Shown piece after piece: positions 35,427 through 44,570 of a stretch of 64,000 nt of DNA. Numbering within the stretch: position 1 is the stretch's first letter; each line of letters starts with the position of its first letter. Origin of the DNA: Streptomyces galbus (lineage in GTDB: Bacteria > Actinomycetota > Actinomycetes > Streptomycetales > Streptomycetaceae); NCBI RefSeq assembly GCF_005280195.1, contig NZ_SZPR01000012.1, positions 334,861 to 398,860 on the forward strand, read 5' to 3'. The position numbers were made by a program, and so were the translations under genes. The notes beneath the pieces are model-generated. The model saw nothing but the letters and a program-made list of their open reading frames with translations. It did no database searches and was not told where the DNA came from.

Positions 35427-36794
35427 ATGCTCCATCGACAGTTCAGGGCCGCGTGCGCCGCCGCCACGGCGACGGGCGCCCTGCTCGTGGCCGGGCTCAG
35501 CGGCTCCGCGAGCGCCCTGCCGCCGGTCTCGTCCGCCGCCCCCACGGCGGCCGAGACGCTGCGCACCGACGCGGCCCCGCCCGGTCTCCTCGCCGCGCTC
35601 CAGCGGGACCTCGGCCTGGACCGGCGGCAGGCACAGGCCCGGCTGGCCAACGAGGCCGAGGCGGGCGCCACCACGGGCCGGCTGCGCGCCGTGGTGGGCG
35701 CGCACTACGCGGGCGCCTGGGTGAGCGGCACACTGTCGGACACCCTGACCGTGGCCACGACCGACCCGGGCGACGTGCGCGCCATCCGGGCGCGGGGCGC
35801 CGACGCCGTGGTCGTGGACCACTCGCTGGCCGCGCTGGACGCCGCCAAGGCGCGCCTCGACCGTGCCGCCGCGCGCCACGGCACCACCGCCGCGCCCGTG
35901 TGGTACGTCGACGTGCGCACCAACACGCTGACGGTGGAGGCGATCAGCGCGGAGGCCGCCCGCTCCCTGCTCCACGCGGCCCGCGTCGACACCTCCCTCA
36001 CCCGCGTCGTCCGGACCACCGAACGGCCGCGCCCGCTCTACGACCTGCGCGGCGGCGACGCCTACTACATCGACAACAGCACCCGCTGCTCGATCGGCTT
36101 CCCCGTGACCCGCGGCACCCAGCAGGGGTTCGCCACGGCAGGCCACTGCGGACGGGCCGGCAGCAGCACCACCGGCTCCAACCGGGTCGCGCAGGGCACG
36201 TTCCAGGCGTCCGTCTTCCCCGGCAACGACATGGCGTGGGTGGCCACGAACGCCAACTGGACGGCGACGCCGTACGTCAACGGCTCCAGCGCGCAGGTCG
36301 CGGGGTCCACGCAGGCCGCGGTCGGCTCCTCGGTGTGCCGCTCCGGCTCCACGACCGGCTGGCACTGCGGGACGGTGCAGCAGCTCAACTCCAGCGTGAC
36401 GTACCAGGAGGGCACCGTCGCGGGCGTCACCCGCACCTCGGTGTGTGCCGAACCGGGCGACTCGGGCGGCTCGTTCATCTCCGGCAGCCAGGCGCAGGGC
36501 GTGACCTCGGGCGGCTCGGGCAACTGCACGAGCGGCGGCACGACCTACTTCCAGCCGGTCAACCCCATCCTGCAGAACTACGGCCTCACCCTGAAGACCA
36601 CCACGTCCGGCCCGAGCGACCCGGGCGACCCGGGCAACCCCGGTGACCCGGGCGGCACCTGGGCGGCGGGCACCGTCTACCAGGCGGGTGCGACGGTGAC
36701 GTACGGCGGAGCCACCTACCGCTGCCTGCAGACCCACCAGGCCCAGCCCGGCTGGGAGCCCCCGAACACGCCGGCGCTGTGGCAGCGGACCTGA
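35427..36794 (+). CDS. sprC: Streptogrisin C-type secreted serine protease with chitin-binding module
   Basis: 455 residues; GAGGAG precedes ATG 35427. A signal peptide (to about 32) and a propeptide (about 35-205, the alpha-lytic protease pro-region that acts as folding chaperone) precede a chymotrypsin-fold S1E domain with His240 (TAGHC), Asp268 (GNDMAW) and Ser346 (GDSGGS). Three disulfides are suggested by paired Cys. A Ser/Asp/Pro/Gly linker joins a ~45-residue binding module ending QPGWEPPNTPALW. Length and layout match S. griseus protease C, an extracellular enzyme for degrading protein in chitinous material. Confidence 0.93.
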   Translation: MLHRQFRAACAAATATGALLVAGLSGSASALPPVSSAAPTAAETLRTDAAPPGLLAALQRDLGLDRRQAQARLANEAEAGATTGRLRAVVGAHYAGAWVSGTLSDTLTVATTDPGDVRAIRARGADAVVVDHSLAALDAAKARLDRAAARHGTTAAPVWYVDVRTNTLTVEAISAEAARSLLHAARVDTSLTRVVRTTERPRPLYDLRGGDAYYIDNSTRCSIGFPVTRGTQQGFATAGHCGRAGSSTTGSNRVAQGTFQASVFPGNDMAWVATNANWTATPYVNGSSAQVAGSTQAAVGSSVCRSGSTTGWHCGTVQQLNSSVTYQEGTVAGVTRTSVCAEPGDSGGSFISGSQAQGVTSGGSGNCTSGGTTYFQPVNPILQNYGLTLKTTTSGPSDPGDPGNPGDPGGTWAAGTVYQAGATVTYGGATYRCLQTHQAQPGWEPPNTPALWQRT

Positions 36795-36819
36795 CCTGCC
36801 TGTCCTCGCCGGCGGAAAG

Positions 36820-36849
36820 GCGGCCCCGGTTCCCAGACCGGGGCCGCCC
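36820..36849. terminator. Bidirectional terminator after sprC
   Basis: Perfect 11-base arms GGCGGCCCCGG / CCGGGGCCGCC (36820-36830, 36839-36849) and an 8-base loop between convergent genes. Confidence 0.8.
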
Positions 36850-36894
36850 GGCACGTCCGGGACACGTCCCTCACGGGCACGCGTCCCGCACGGC

Positions 36895-38235
36895 TCAGCG
36901 GCGGGTGCAGAGGAAACCGATCTTGTCGGCCTCGTCGGCCGCCCGGCCGTGGAACCCGGCGATCTGCCAGCCGGCGGGCGCGGTGCGGGTCACGCAGTCG
37001 GACGTGGGGGTCCCGCCGGCCAGGGTCCGGCCGAGGCTGGTCGTGAACCGGACGGAGAAGACGCGCGTCCGCCCGTCCTTCCGGCCCCGGCACAGGGTGG
37101 CGCCCGTCAGGTACTCGTCGCCGCCGAGGGCCAGCGACGCGGCCGTGCCGCCGCTGCCGCCGTGGGTGAGCACCGTGCCGTCGTCCAGGGTGATGCCCAC
37201 CTGGTCCACGCGGGAGCCGGCCCGCAGGGCGACGGTGGTCGCGCGGGCGCCCGGCGGCACGCGGTCGACGTCGGTGAAGTGGTCGCCGTGCGGCCCGCCG
37301 AACGGGTCGCTCGACCGGTACGCCGGGTCGCGCGACCAGGAGAAGCCGACGGCGACCGGGTCGTGGTCGGAGAGCATCAGCCCGTCGCCCGTCAGGAACC
37401 CGGCGTGCTCGTTGCCGTAGGACGTGGCGGTGAGCGTGACCAGCCTGCTGCCGCGGTACAGCACCTTGTCGACGACCTCGCAGGTGTCCGGCACCGTCGG
37501 CCCGCTCTGGTCGCACACCAGGGCGTCGCTGCCCTTGGCGGGCGGGGTGCCGCCCCGCACCAGCTCCACCCACGCGTCGGTGAGGCGGTTGGCGGCGGCG
37601 AACTCGGCGATGGTGTCGCCGGTGCGGGTGTAGCGGGTGTTGGTGTCGCCCATGACGACGACCGCGTTGCCCGCCGAGTGGGCCGTGATGAACGCGGTGA
37701 GCTGGCTGAGGTTGTCCGCGCGGGAGGCCAGGTCCCCGGCAGTGGTGCCCGCGTTGGTGTGCACGTCGTAGAAGTCGACGTACACGCCCTCCGCGAGGCG
37801 GTGGCGCGCGAAGGTGAACCCCTTGGGCGTCAGGCAGTCGCCCGAGTCCAACTGGCAGGAGTTCCAGCGGACCCGCTCGAAGTCGTCCTCGTCGTACGGG
37901 ATCTTCGCCAGCGTGTTGAGCCCGCTGCCGATCCCGGCGCCGCCGCTGGTCGGGGTGCGGTACGGGTGCGCGGTGTCCCCGGCGTACAGGGCGGCGTGGT
38001 AGGTGAAGTCCTCCTGCACGTGGACGATGTCGTACGGCGCGACGCGCTGCCCGATGGCCGTGGTGCTGGGCCCGCGCGGCGTGGGCGCGCTGGAGAGGCC
38101 CTCGGGCAGGCCGGCCACGTTGTAGGTGAGGACGCTGAAGGTGCCGGAGTCGGCGGCCGCCGCGGACGGCGCGGCGAGGGTGAGCCCGCCGAGGGCGGCC
38201 GCGGCCGCCGCCAGACAGGCGAGGAGTCTGCGCAT
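36895..38235 (-). CDS. Secreted endonuclease/exonuclease/phosphatase-fold protein with jacalin-like lectin domain
   Basis: 446 residues with a signal peptide (cleavage near AAAADS, about 28). The catalytic domain (about 30-285) shows EEP motifs: VLTYNVAGLP, QED in IVHVQEDF, VVVMGDTNTRY and a terminal LSDHDPV with the active-site His. The rest (about 298-446) reads FGGPHGDHFTDVD and VALRAGSRVDQVGITLDDG, a jacalin-type lectin fold. Related proteins include sphingomyelinases and secreted DNases; the bound glycan and substrate are unknown. Cys pairs fit an extracellular location. Confidence 0.85.
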   Translation of the reverse strand: MRRLLACLAAAAAALGGLTLAAPSAAAADSGTFSVLTYNVAGLPEGLSSAPTPRGPSTTAIGQRVAPYDIVHVQEDFTYHAALYAGDTAHPYRTPTSGGAGIGSGLNTLAKIPYDEDDFERVRWNSCQLDSGDCLTPKGFTFARHRLAEGVYVDFYDVHTNAGTTAGDLASRADNLSQLTAFITAHSAGNAVVVMGDTNTRYTRTGDTIAEFAAANRLTDAWVELVRGGTPPAKGSDALVCDQSGPTVPDTCEVVDKVLYRGSRLVTLTATSYGNEHAGFLTGDGLMLSDHDPVAVGFSWSRDPAYRSSDPFGGPHGDHFTDVDRVPPGARATTVALRAGSRVDQVGITLDDGTVLTHGGSGGTAASLALGGDEYLTGATLCRGRKDGRTRVFSVRFTTSLGRTLAGGTPTSDCVTRTAPAGWQIAGFHGRAADEADKIGFLCTRR

Positions 38236-38344
38236 GGGGACGTGTCTCCCGGGGTGAAGGCGCGCTCGGATGCGGGAAAAGCAGGGGCATGACAGACGTT
38301 ACCGGGGGTTACGCCACTGGGGGGTGCGTTCCGGTCGCTCCTCG

Positions 38345-39079
38345 TCAGCTCGTTGCGTGCTCGGCCAGCGGCCCCACGCCCAGGCCCGCCTCCCGGCAGG
38401 CGGCCACGATCCCCGGCAGGGCCGCGAGGGTGGCGTGCCAGCAGCCGGGCGCGGAGACCAGGTCGGTGTCGTGCAGCAGCAGGGTGCCGCCGCCGCGCAG
38501 CCCCGCCGTGGCCGTCGAGCGGACCGACGCGGGGGTCGCCTCGGCGGTCCAGTCCCGGGCCCAGGCCGTCCACAGCACCGGGCGCAGCCCCGCACTCCGG
38601 GCGGCGGCCCAGCGGCCGGAGGTCAGGATGCCGTAGGGCGGCCGGTACCAGCGCGGGGACCGGCCCGTGGTCTCCCGTACGGCGGCCGCCGCGCGGGCCA
38701 CCTCCCGGCGGTCGCGGACCGGGGACGGCAGCCAGGGCCGGTCGTGGGACCAGCCGTGCACGGCCACCTCGTGGCCCCGCCGGACCGCCTCGCGCACCAC
38801 CTCGGGATGGCGCACGACCTGCTCGCCGAGCACGAAGAAGGTCGCCCGGACGTCCAGCCGGTCCAGGGCGTCGAGGAAGCGCGGTGTGGACGCGGGGTCG
38901 GGCCCGTCGTCGAAGGTCAGCGCCACGTGGCCGGGGCGCCCCGTGCCCGCCAGGGACGGGAAGCACCGCAGCCGCAGTCCCGGCAGCCAGGTGGCGGCCG
39001 GCACGATGTGGGCCGCGGCGAGCACCGCCGGCGGCACGAGCGCCCACGCCGGCGGGCGGTGCCCCGGACGGTGGCTCAT
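38345..39079 (-). CDS. Polysaccharide deacetylase (CE4 family), membrane-anchored
   Basis: 244 residues from ATG 39079. An N-terminal hydrophobic segment (about 11-30) could be a membrane anchor. The CE4 motifs are LTFDDGPDP (Asp57/58) and VHGWSHDRP, plus WYRPPYG and the LLHDTD strand. The ATG overlaps the stop of the DMT transporter gene (ATGA), and the SDR gene lies upstream on the same strand, so the three may form one operon. Substrate unknown. Confidence 0.88.
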   Translation of the reverse strand: MSHRPGHRPPAWALVPPAVLAAAHIVPAATWLPGLRLRCFPSLAGTGRPGHVALTFDDGPDPASTPRFLDALDRLDVRATFFVLGEQVVRHPEVVREAVRRGHEVAVHGWSHDRPWLPSPVRDRREVARAAAAVRETTGRSPRWYRPPYGILTSGRWAAARSAGLRPVLWTAWARDWTAEATPASVRSTATAGLRGGGTLLLHDTDLVSAPGCWHATLAALPGIVAACREAGLGVGPLAEHATS

Positions 39080-40017
39080 GGGCGGACGGCTCCTCGCTGC
39101 GTCCCGGAGTCCCCCGCGGCCGACCGGTGACCCGGCCCGTCGTCCGGCCGTGCCCGGTCCCACGCCCCGCTGATCGACGGCGCCCGCGCCAGACCCAGGC
39201 TGCCCGCGCCGATCAGCAGCACGCCGATCACCTCCGGGAGCACCCGGCCGCCGAGCCCGATGCGCTCCTCGAACAGCACCCGCCCCAGCGCGACGCTGGT
39301 CAGGGCGTCCCCCAGGGTCAGTGCGGGCTGGGAGACCGCGAGGGTCCCGGACCGCAACGCGCCCTGCAGCAGCAGGAAGCCCACCACCCCGAGCGCGATC
39401 GTCGCGTAGAGCGGCCACTGCGCCGGCAGTCGGCCGGGGCCCTCCTGCAGGCGGCCCATGACCTCCTTCATCAGCGCCGCCGTCCCCGCGAAGCACACCG
39501 CCGAGGCCAGCCCCAGCAGTCCGGCGCGGGGCGCGCCGCGCACGGCCGGTCCCGCCGCCGTCAGCGCGGCCACGACGGCGAGCAGCACCACCCCGGTGAC
39601 GAGCCAGCGCCCGGACAGCGCCGTCTCCCGCCCCGCCGAGGGCGCGGCGGCGGCCAGGAACAGTGCCAGGCCCAGGGCGAGCGCCGCGAACGCGCACCAG
39701 GTGCGGCGGTCCGGCGCGTGGCCGAAGACCACGCTGCCGACCAGCAGGGTGAACAGCAGCTCGCTCGCCAGCAGCGGCTGGACCAGGGCGAGGGAGCCGA
39801 CCGCGAGGGCCGCCGCCTGGAGCGCGGTCGACACCGCGAGCAGGGCGGCCCCGGCCAGCCAGTACGGCCGCCGCAGCAGGTGCGCGAGCAGCCGCAGGGC
39901 CTGCCGGGCACCCCGCCCGCCGTCCGGTTCACCGGCCGCGGCCCGCCGCTGCAGCACGGACGCCGAGGCGTTGGCGAGGGCCGCCAGCAGGGCGAGGACG
40001 ACGGTCACCGCGCTCAC
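39076..40017 (-). CDS. DMT-superfamily (EamA/NIPA-like) transporter
   Basis: 313 residues with about nine hydrophobic helices and the typical two-repeat DMT pattern (LALVQPLLASELLFTLL and, in the second half, LAVSQPALTLGDALTSVALG). The NIPA-like layout without clear EamA substrate motifs allows metabolite, lipid-precursor or Mg2+ transport. It is coupled to the downstream deacetylase gene by a 4-base overlap. The hydrophilic C-terminal tail is about 25 residues. Confidence 0.8.
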   Translation of the reverse strand: MSAVTVVLALLAALANASASVLQRRAAAGEPDGGRGARQALRLLAHLLRRPYWLAGAALLAVSTALQAAALAVGSLALVQPLLASELLFTLLVGSVVFGHAPDRRTWCAFAALALGLALFLAAAAPSAGRETALSGRWLVTGVVLLAVVAALTAAGPAVRGAPRAGLLGLASAVCFAGTAALMKEVMGRLQEGPGRLPAQWPLYATIALGVVGFLLLQGALRSGTLAVSQPALTLGDALTSVALGRVLFEERIGLGGRVLPEVIGVLLIGAGSLGLARAPSISGAWDRARPDDGPGHRSAAGDSGTQRGAVRP

Positions 40018-40077
40018 CCCCGGCTCACCTCCCCGGGAGCCCGTCGTGTCCGCTCGGGACGGCCGCTCACCGCTCGC

Positions 40078-40908
40078 CTATCCGAAGCGGGTCGCGAGCC
40101 GCCGGTACAGGCCCGGTGCCACGCCGCGCACCCGGGCCGGCAGGGACAGCCAGCCGGGCACGAAGACCTCGTCGCGGTCCCGGGTGACCGCCCGCCACAC
40201 GGCGTCCGCGACCCGTTCCGGCGGCACCGGACGGGGACGCGCACGCCGGTAGGGGGTGCCCCGCCGGTCGAAGAACGGGGTGTCCACCACGCCGGGCACC
40301 ACGTGGGTGACGCGCACGCCGGTGGGTGCCAGTTCGTAGCGCAGGGCGTCGGCGAACGCCGCGAGGGCGGCCTTGGCCGCGGAGTACACGGCCTCGTCGC
40401 GCACGGCGACCACCCCCGCCAGCGACCCGATGAGGACCACGCGTCCCCGGCCCGCCGCGACCATGTGCGGCACGACCTCCCGCACCAGGCGCAGCGTGGC
40501 CCGTACGTCGACGTCGATCACCTCGTCGAGGGCGGCGGCCGGCATCGTGCCGAAGCCGCCGGCCCAGCCGATCCCGGCGCCGGCCACCAGCAGGTCCACC
40601 CGGCCCGTGCGCTCCAGCGCGCACCGCGTCAGCCGGGCCCCGGCACCCGGCCGGGTCAGGTCGGCGGCGAACGCCGTGCCCGACGCCTGGTCGGCGATCC
40701 GCGCCAGCCGGGTCTCGTCCCGCCCGCTGAGCACGAGCCGCCAGCCGCCGTCGGCGGCCAGACGCCGCACCACGGCCGCGCCGATGCCCGACGAGGCACC
40801 GGTGATCAGGGCCGTACCGCGGTACCCGGACGCGCCGGCCCCCACGGCGGGCGCGGGGCCGGACGCGGTGAGGGGCTCGGAGCGGGGGCCGGACATGGCA
40901 TGAGACAT
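40078..40908 (-). CDS. Short-chain dehydrogenase/reductase
   Basis: 276 residues. Classical SDR features: NAD(P)-binding TGASSGIGAAVV (about 37-48), catalytic Ser in VVLIGSLAGVV and YSAAK. Substrate unknown. ATG 40908 is taken as start; ATG 40896 is an alternative and neither has a strong ribosome binding site. It diverges from the MGDG-synthase-like glycosyltransferase gene, with an 8-base inverted repeat between them. Confidence 0.85.
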   Translation of the reverse strand: MSHAMSGPRSEPLTASGPAPAVGAGASGYRGTALITGASSGIGAAVVRRLAADGGWRLVLSGRDETRLARIADQASGTAFAADLTRPGAGARLTRCALERTGRVDLLVAGAGIGWAGGFGTMPAAALDEVIDVDVRATLRLVREVVPHMVAAGRGRVVLIGSLAGVVAVRDEAVYSAAKAALAAFADALRYELAPTGVRVTHVVPGVVDTPFFDRRGTPYRRARPRPVPPERVADAVWRAVTRDRDEVFVPGWLSLPARVRGVAPGLYRRLATRFG

Positions 40909-40993
40909 GGCGTCATCCGAGGGGGCCGGGGCACGATGCCGGGAGGGGCCGACGGGGCGGCCCGGATGCATGGAGTATCCCGGACCTGATGCG

Positions 40994-41021
40994 CCAAACG
41001 CCCGGCAAACGTAGCGTTTGG
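40994..41021. promoter_or_regulatory. Inverted repeat CCAAACGC-N12-GCGTTTGG
   Basis: A perfect 8-base inverted repeat separated by 12 bases lies between the divergent SDR and glycosyltransferase genes. It contains TAGCGT, a possible -10 for the glycosyltransferase. It looks like an operator; the regulator is not identified. Confidence 0.5.
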
Positions 41022-41049
41022 GTGGCGGACGGCAGGAGAACCGGAACCC

Positions 41050-42195
41050 GTGCGAACGTCTCCCTCCGCGCCCCACCGGCATCCCTGCGCACCGGGCGCG
41101 CCCCGACGGATCCTGGTGCTCAGCGCGAGCATGGGGGCGGGCCACGACGCCGTGGCCGAGGAGCTCGCCCGCCGCGCCCGCGCCGACGGCGACGAAGCGC
41201 TCGTGGCCGACGTCCTCCGCCTGCTGCCCTGCGGCCTCGGCTCCGCCCTGCGCGGCTCCTACCAGGCCTCGGTGCGGCACTTCCCGTGGGCCTACGGCGC
41301 GGTCTACGACACGTTCCTGCGCAGCGGCCCCGGGCGCCGCCCCAGCGGGGTGCCGCTCGCCCGGCTGGCCGGCCACCGCCTGACGGAGCTGGCGGACCGG
41401 TTCGAGGCCGACGTCGTGGTGTCGGTGTTCCACCTCGCGGCCCAGCTCACCGGGCACCTGCGGGAGCGCGGCGCGCTGCGCGTGCCGAGCGCCGTGTTCG
41501 TGCTGGACTTCGCCGTCCACCGGCACTGGATCCACCCGGGGAACGACCAGTACCTGTGCCTCACCGAGGAGGCGGCCGAGGAGCTGCGCCGGGGCGTGAC
41601 GGCACCCGTGCGGGTGACCGGCCCGGTGGTGCCGGCCGGCTTCCTCGCGCCGGCTCCCGGCGCGGCCCACTGGCGGCGCACCCTCGCCCGGCACCTCCCC
41701 GGCCGGCCGCCCGTCCTGCTGTCGGCCGGCGCCTGGGGAGCCGCGTCCCGGCCCTCCGCCACCGCCCGGCTGCTGGCCCGCACGGGCTACCTGCCGGTCG
41801 TGCTGTGCGGGCACAACGACCCGTTGCGCAGCGCCGTCACCGCCGTCCCGGGCGCCCTCGCGCTGGGCTGGGTGAGCGACCTGCCCGGCCTGATGGGCGC
41901 CGTGCACGCGCTGATCGACAACGCGGCCGGCCAGACCGCCGTCCAGGCGCTCGCCGCGGGGCTCCCCGTGATCGGCTACCGCCCGCTGCCCGGCCACGGC
42001 GAGGAGGGCGTACGGCGCATGGCGGGGATCGGGGTGTCCGAGTTCGCCCCCGACGAGGCCGGGCTGCTGTCCGCGCTGGAGCGGGTGCTGGCGGCGGGCC
42101 CCGAGCGGGACCTGCGGCGCGAACGCGGCCGCGCCCTGTTCCGCGAGGACCCGCTCGCCCCGGTCACGGCGCTCGCGGAGTCGGCGGCGGTCTGA
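41050..42195 (+). CDS. MGDG-synthase-type glycosyltransferase (GT28-like)
   Basis: 381 residues from GTG 41050. The N-terminal SASMGAGHDAVAEELARRA segment and the MGDG_synth region (GSYQASVRHFPWAYGAVYD) belong to the diacylglycerol glucosyl/galactosyltransferase family; the C-terminal half holds the donor site (VLLSAGAWG, GWVSDLPGLM, DNAAGQTAVQALAAGLPVIGY). It probably glycosylates a lipid at the inner membrane face. Divergent SDR and deacetylase genes could modify the same product, but that is a guess. Confidence 0.85.
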   Translation: MRTSPSAPHRHPCAPGAPRRILVLSASMGAGHDAVAEELARRARADGDEALVADVLRLLPCGLGSALRGSYQASVRHFPWAYGAVYDTFLRSGPGRRPSGVPLARLAGHRLTELADRFEADVVVSVFHLAAQLTGHLRERGALRVPSAVFVLDFAVHRHWIHPGNDQYLCLTEEAAEELRRGVTAPVRVTGPVVPAGFLAPAPGAAHWRRTLARHLPGRPPVLLSAGAWGAASRPSATARLLARTGYLPVVLCGHNDPLRSAVTAVPGALALGWVSDLPGLMGAVHALIDNAAGQTAVQALAAGLPVIGYRPLPGHGEEGVRRMAGIGVSEFAPDEAGLLSALERVLAAGPERDLRRERGRALFREDPLAPVTALAESAAV

Positions 42196-42207
42196 TCGGG
42201 CCGGCGC

Positions 42208-43032
42208 TCAGGAAGCCCCCTCGCGGGCCGCGCCGCTCGGCTCCTCCGCGCGCCGCGGGTCCCGGTGGTGGTCGTCGAACCACTTGCCGACCAGGGCGCC
42301 GCCGTACACCACGAAACCCACCCCGATGAGCCACGACTCGACGATGAGGACCGTGCCCACCGCGCCGTAGCTGATCGCGTTGGTGACGATCAACGGCGCG
42401 AACACGAAGTGCGAGAAGGCCCGCAGGCCGCCGAGGCCGATCATGGTGGCGAGCGCGCCCGGCAGCAGCTTCAGCCAGGTCACCTGCCCGCCCAGCAGGA
42501 AGCGCTGGCCCCACCAGAAGAACAGCACCCCCGTGACCGTGGTCAGCGCGACGCGCGCCGTGCCGTGCAGGGCGGTGCGGGTCTGCACCTCCTGGTAGAG
42601 GTAGGCGGTCAGCACGCACATCCAGGTGGCCTGCCGCCAGATGCGGTGCCACGGGCCCGGACCGAGGCACCAGATGCGCTCGTAGCCGTTCTGCACGCTC
42701 GCCGCGAAGGACACGCCGAACACGGCGAGCGCCAGACCGCTCCAGACGCTGGTGCTGCTGACCACCTCGCGCGACGGGCTGACGATCTCCGTCAGGACCC
42801 GCGCGGAGCGGCCGGACAGCCCCATGCCGTCCGCCAGCCACGGTGCGAAACCGCCACGGCGCAGCGGGTCGGCGGCGGCCACCACGATCAGCAGCGGCGC
42901 CAGGGTGACCAGCGCGAGCGTGGCGAAGCCCATGGCACGGTGCATCAGCTCCAGCCGGCGCCCCTGCCGCAGCAGCGAGCCCACGCCGAGCCGGTGCCAC
43001 CCGTGCCCGAGCCGTCGCACGTGCCGTTTCAC
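42208..43032 (-). CDS. YihY/virulence factor BrkB family membrane protein
   Basis: 274 residues from GTG 43032, chosen because GGAGG stands 12 bases before it. Six hydrophobic segments are visible (from LALVTLAPLLIVVAA to IVESWLIGVGFVVYGGAL), with a charged C-terminal tail. The family was once called ribonuclease BN by mistake; no activity is established, though transport or lipid handling is assumed. It converges with the glycosyltransferase gene. Confidence 0.85.
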   Translation of the reverse strand: MKRHVRRLGHGWHRLGVGSLLRQGRRLELMHRAMGFATLALVTLAPLLIVVAAADPLRRGGFAPWLADGMGLSGRSARVLTEIVSPSREVVSSTSVWSGLALAVFGVSFAASVQNGYERIWCLGPGPWHRIWRQATWMCVLTAYLYQEVQTRTALHGTARVALTTVTGVLFFWWGQRFLLGGQVTWLKLLPGALATMIGLGGLRAFSHFVFAPLIVTNAISYGAVGTVLIVESWLIGVGFVVYGGALVGKWFDDHHRDPRRAEEPSGAAREGAS

Positions 43033-43366
43033 GAGGTGCTCCTCCACAGGGCCGATCCGGTGCACCGGGTGCACGACCGCCGGCCCGCCGAACAGACCGG
43101 CGTTCCCCCTACCAGCATCCCGGGCGGGGTCGCCGGGCGCCCGTCGCCCCGGTGACAAACTCCCCGCCCGCCGCCCGCCACGGACTGCCGGGACCCCGGG
43201 GAGGGGCGCGTTGGGCCGTATGCAGCAGCGTGCGCGGCGGGCGCGCGGCGCACCGGGCGAAGCTGGACGCCGGTACGGCGGCACACCGCGCCACCTGGTC
43301 GTTCACGCCCTGCCCCGAGGTCGCCGCCCTGCCCGACGTCACCGCCCCGTCCCCGGGAGAGCCCCC
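43033..43366. other. Gene-free divergent promoter region
   Basis: 334 bases between the YihY-family gene (-) and the serine hydrolase gene (+). It is GC-rich in all frames and I see no convincing gene, palindrome or terminator. Confidence 0.4.
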
Positions 43367-44551
43367 ATGCCCGCACGTCCCCCTCTTCTCCGCCGGCCGG
43401 CCGGCGTCGCGCTGGTCGTGGCCGGCCTGGCCGTGCTGTCCACGGCGGCCGCGGTGGCCGTCGCGCCGCCGTCGCCGTCGTCCTCCGCGCGCGCCCGCAC
43501 CCTCCAGCAGCAGCTCGACGACCTGGTGGGGGCGCCCGGCGGGCCGCCCGGGGTGATCGCCGTCCTGCGCGACGACCGGCGCACCCGGGTGCTGCGGTCC
43601 GGCGTCGCGCAGACGGGGACGCACCGCGCGCCCGGCACCGACGACCACATGCGCATCGCCAGCGCGGCCAAGGCGTTCAGCGGGGCCGTCGCGCTGTCCC
43701 TCGTCTCCCGCGGCGACCTGGGGCTGGACGACACCCTCCGCCAGCGGCTGCCGAAGCTGCCCCAGGCGTGGGGGGCCGTGACCGTGCGGCAGCTCCTGAA
43801 CCACACCAGCGGCCTGCCCGACTACATCCGCGCCCCCGCCTTCCAGAAGACCGTCACCGCCGACCCGCACCACCGGTTCGACTCGCGCCGCCTCCTCGAC
43901 TACGTCGCCGACCAGCCCCTGCGCTTCCGGCCCGGCACGCGGTACCAGTACTCCAACTCCGACAACATCGCCGTGGCCCTGATGGCCGAGGCCGCCACCG
44001 GGACCCCGTACGAGAAGCTGCTGGGCCAGCGGGTGTACGGCCCGCTCGGCCTGCACGACACCAGCCTGCCGCAGGACTACCGCATCCCCGCGCCCTACCT
44101 GCACGGGTACGACGTCGACCCGCCCGCCGCCCCGCAGGACGTCAGCGAACTGCTGAGCGCCTCCGGCATCTGGGCCTCGGGCGGCATCATCTCCACACCC
44201 GCCGACGTCACCCGCTTCGTGCGCGGCTACACGGGCGGCAGGCTGTTCGCCCCCCGGGTGGCCGAGGAGCAGCGCCGCTGGGTCACCGGCGCGTCCGAGC
44301 CCGCCGGGCCGGGGCGCAACGACGCCGGCCTCGGCATCTTCCGCTACACCACCCGCTGCGGGGTCGTGCTCGGCCACACCGGCAACATGCCCGGCTACAC
44401 CCAGCTCATGGCGGCCACCCCCGACGGCCGCCGCTCCCTGACCTTCGGCACGACCACGCAGATCAACGAGGCCCAGAAGCCGGACCTGCTGAAACGGCTG
44501 CGGACCGTCCAGGAGAACGTCGTGTGCGAGCTGCTGCACGCCTCGTCCTGA
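43367..44551 (+). CDS. Secreted serine hydrolase (beta-lactamase / D-Ala-D-Ala carboxypeptidase family)
   Basis: 394 residues with a signal peptide or anchor (about 9-32). The class C beta-lactamase fold is marked by Ser99-x-x-Lys102 (SAAK), YSNSDN as the Tyr-x-Asn motif and GHTGN as the third motif; LLNHTSGLPDY is the family hallmark. It most resembles Streptomyces DD-carboxypeptidases/esterases that act on peptidoglycan. GGGAG precedes the ATG. The following hypothetical gene starts 19 bases later. Confidence 0.88.
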   Translation: MPARPPLLRRPAGVALVVAGLAVLSTAAAVAVAPPSPSSSARARTLQQQLDDLVGAPGGPPGVIAVLRDDRRTRVLRSGVAQTGTHRAPGTDDHMRIASAAKAFSGAVALSLVSRGDLGLDDTLRQRLPKLPQAWGAVTVRQLLNHTSGLPDYIRAPAFQKTVTADPHHRFDSRRLLDYVADQPLRFRPGTRYQYSNSDNIAVALMAEAATGTPYEKLLGQRVYGPLGLHDTSLPQDYRIPAPYLHGYDVDPPAAPQDVSELLSASGIWASGGIISTPADVTRFVRGYTGGRLFAPRVAEEQRRWVTGASEPAGPGRNDAGLGIFRYTTRCGVVLGHTGNMPGYTQLMAATPDGRRSLTFGTTTQINEAQKPDLLKRLRTVQENVVCELLHASS

Positions 44552-44570
44552 GGCGCAGTGGGGGAGCGGT

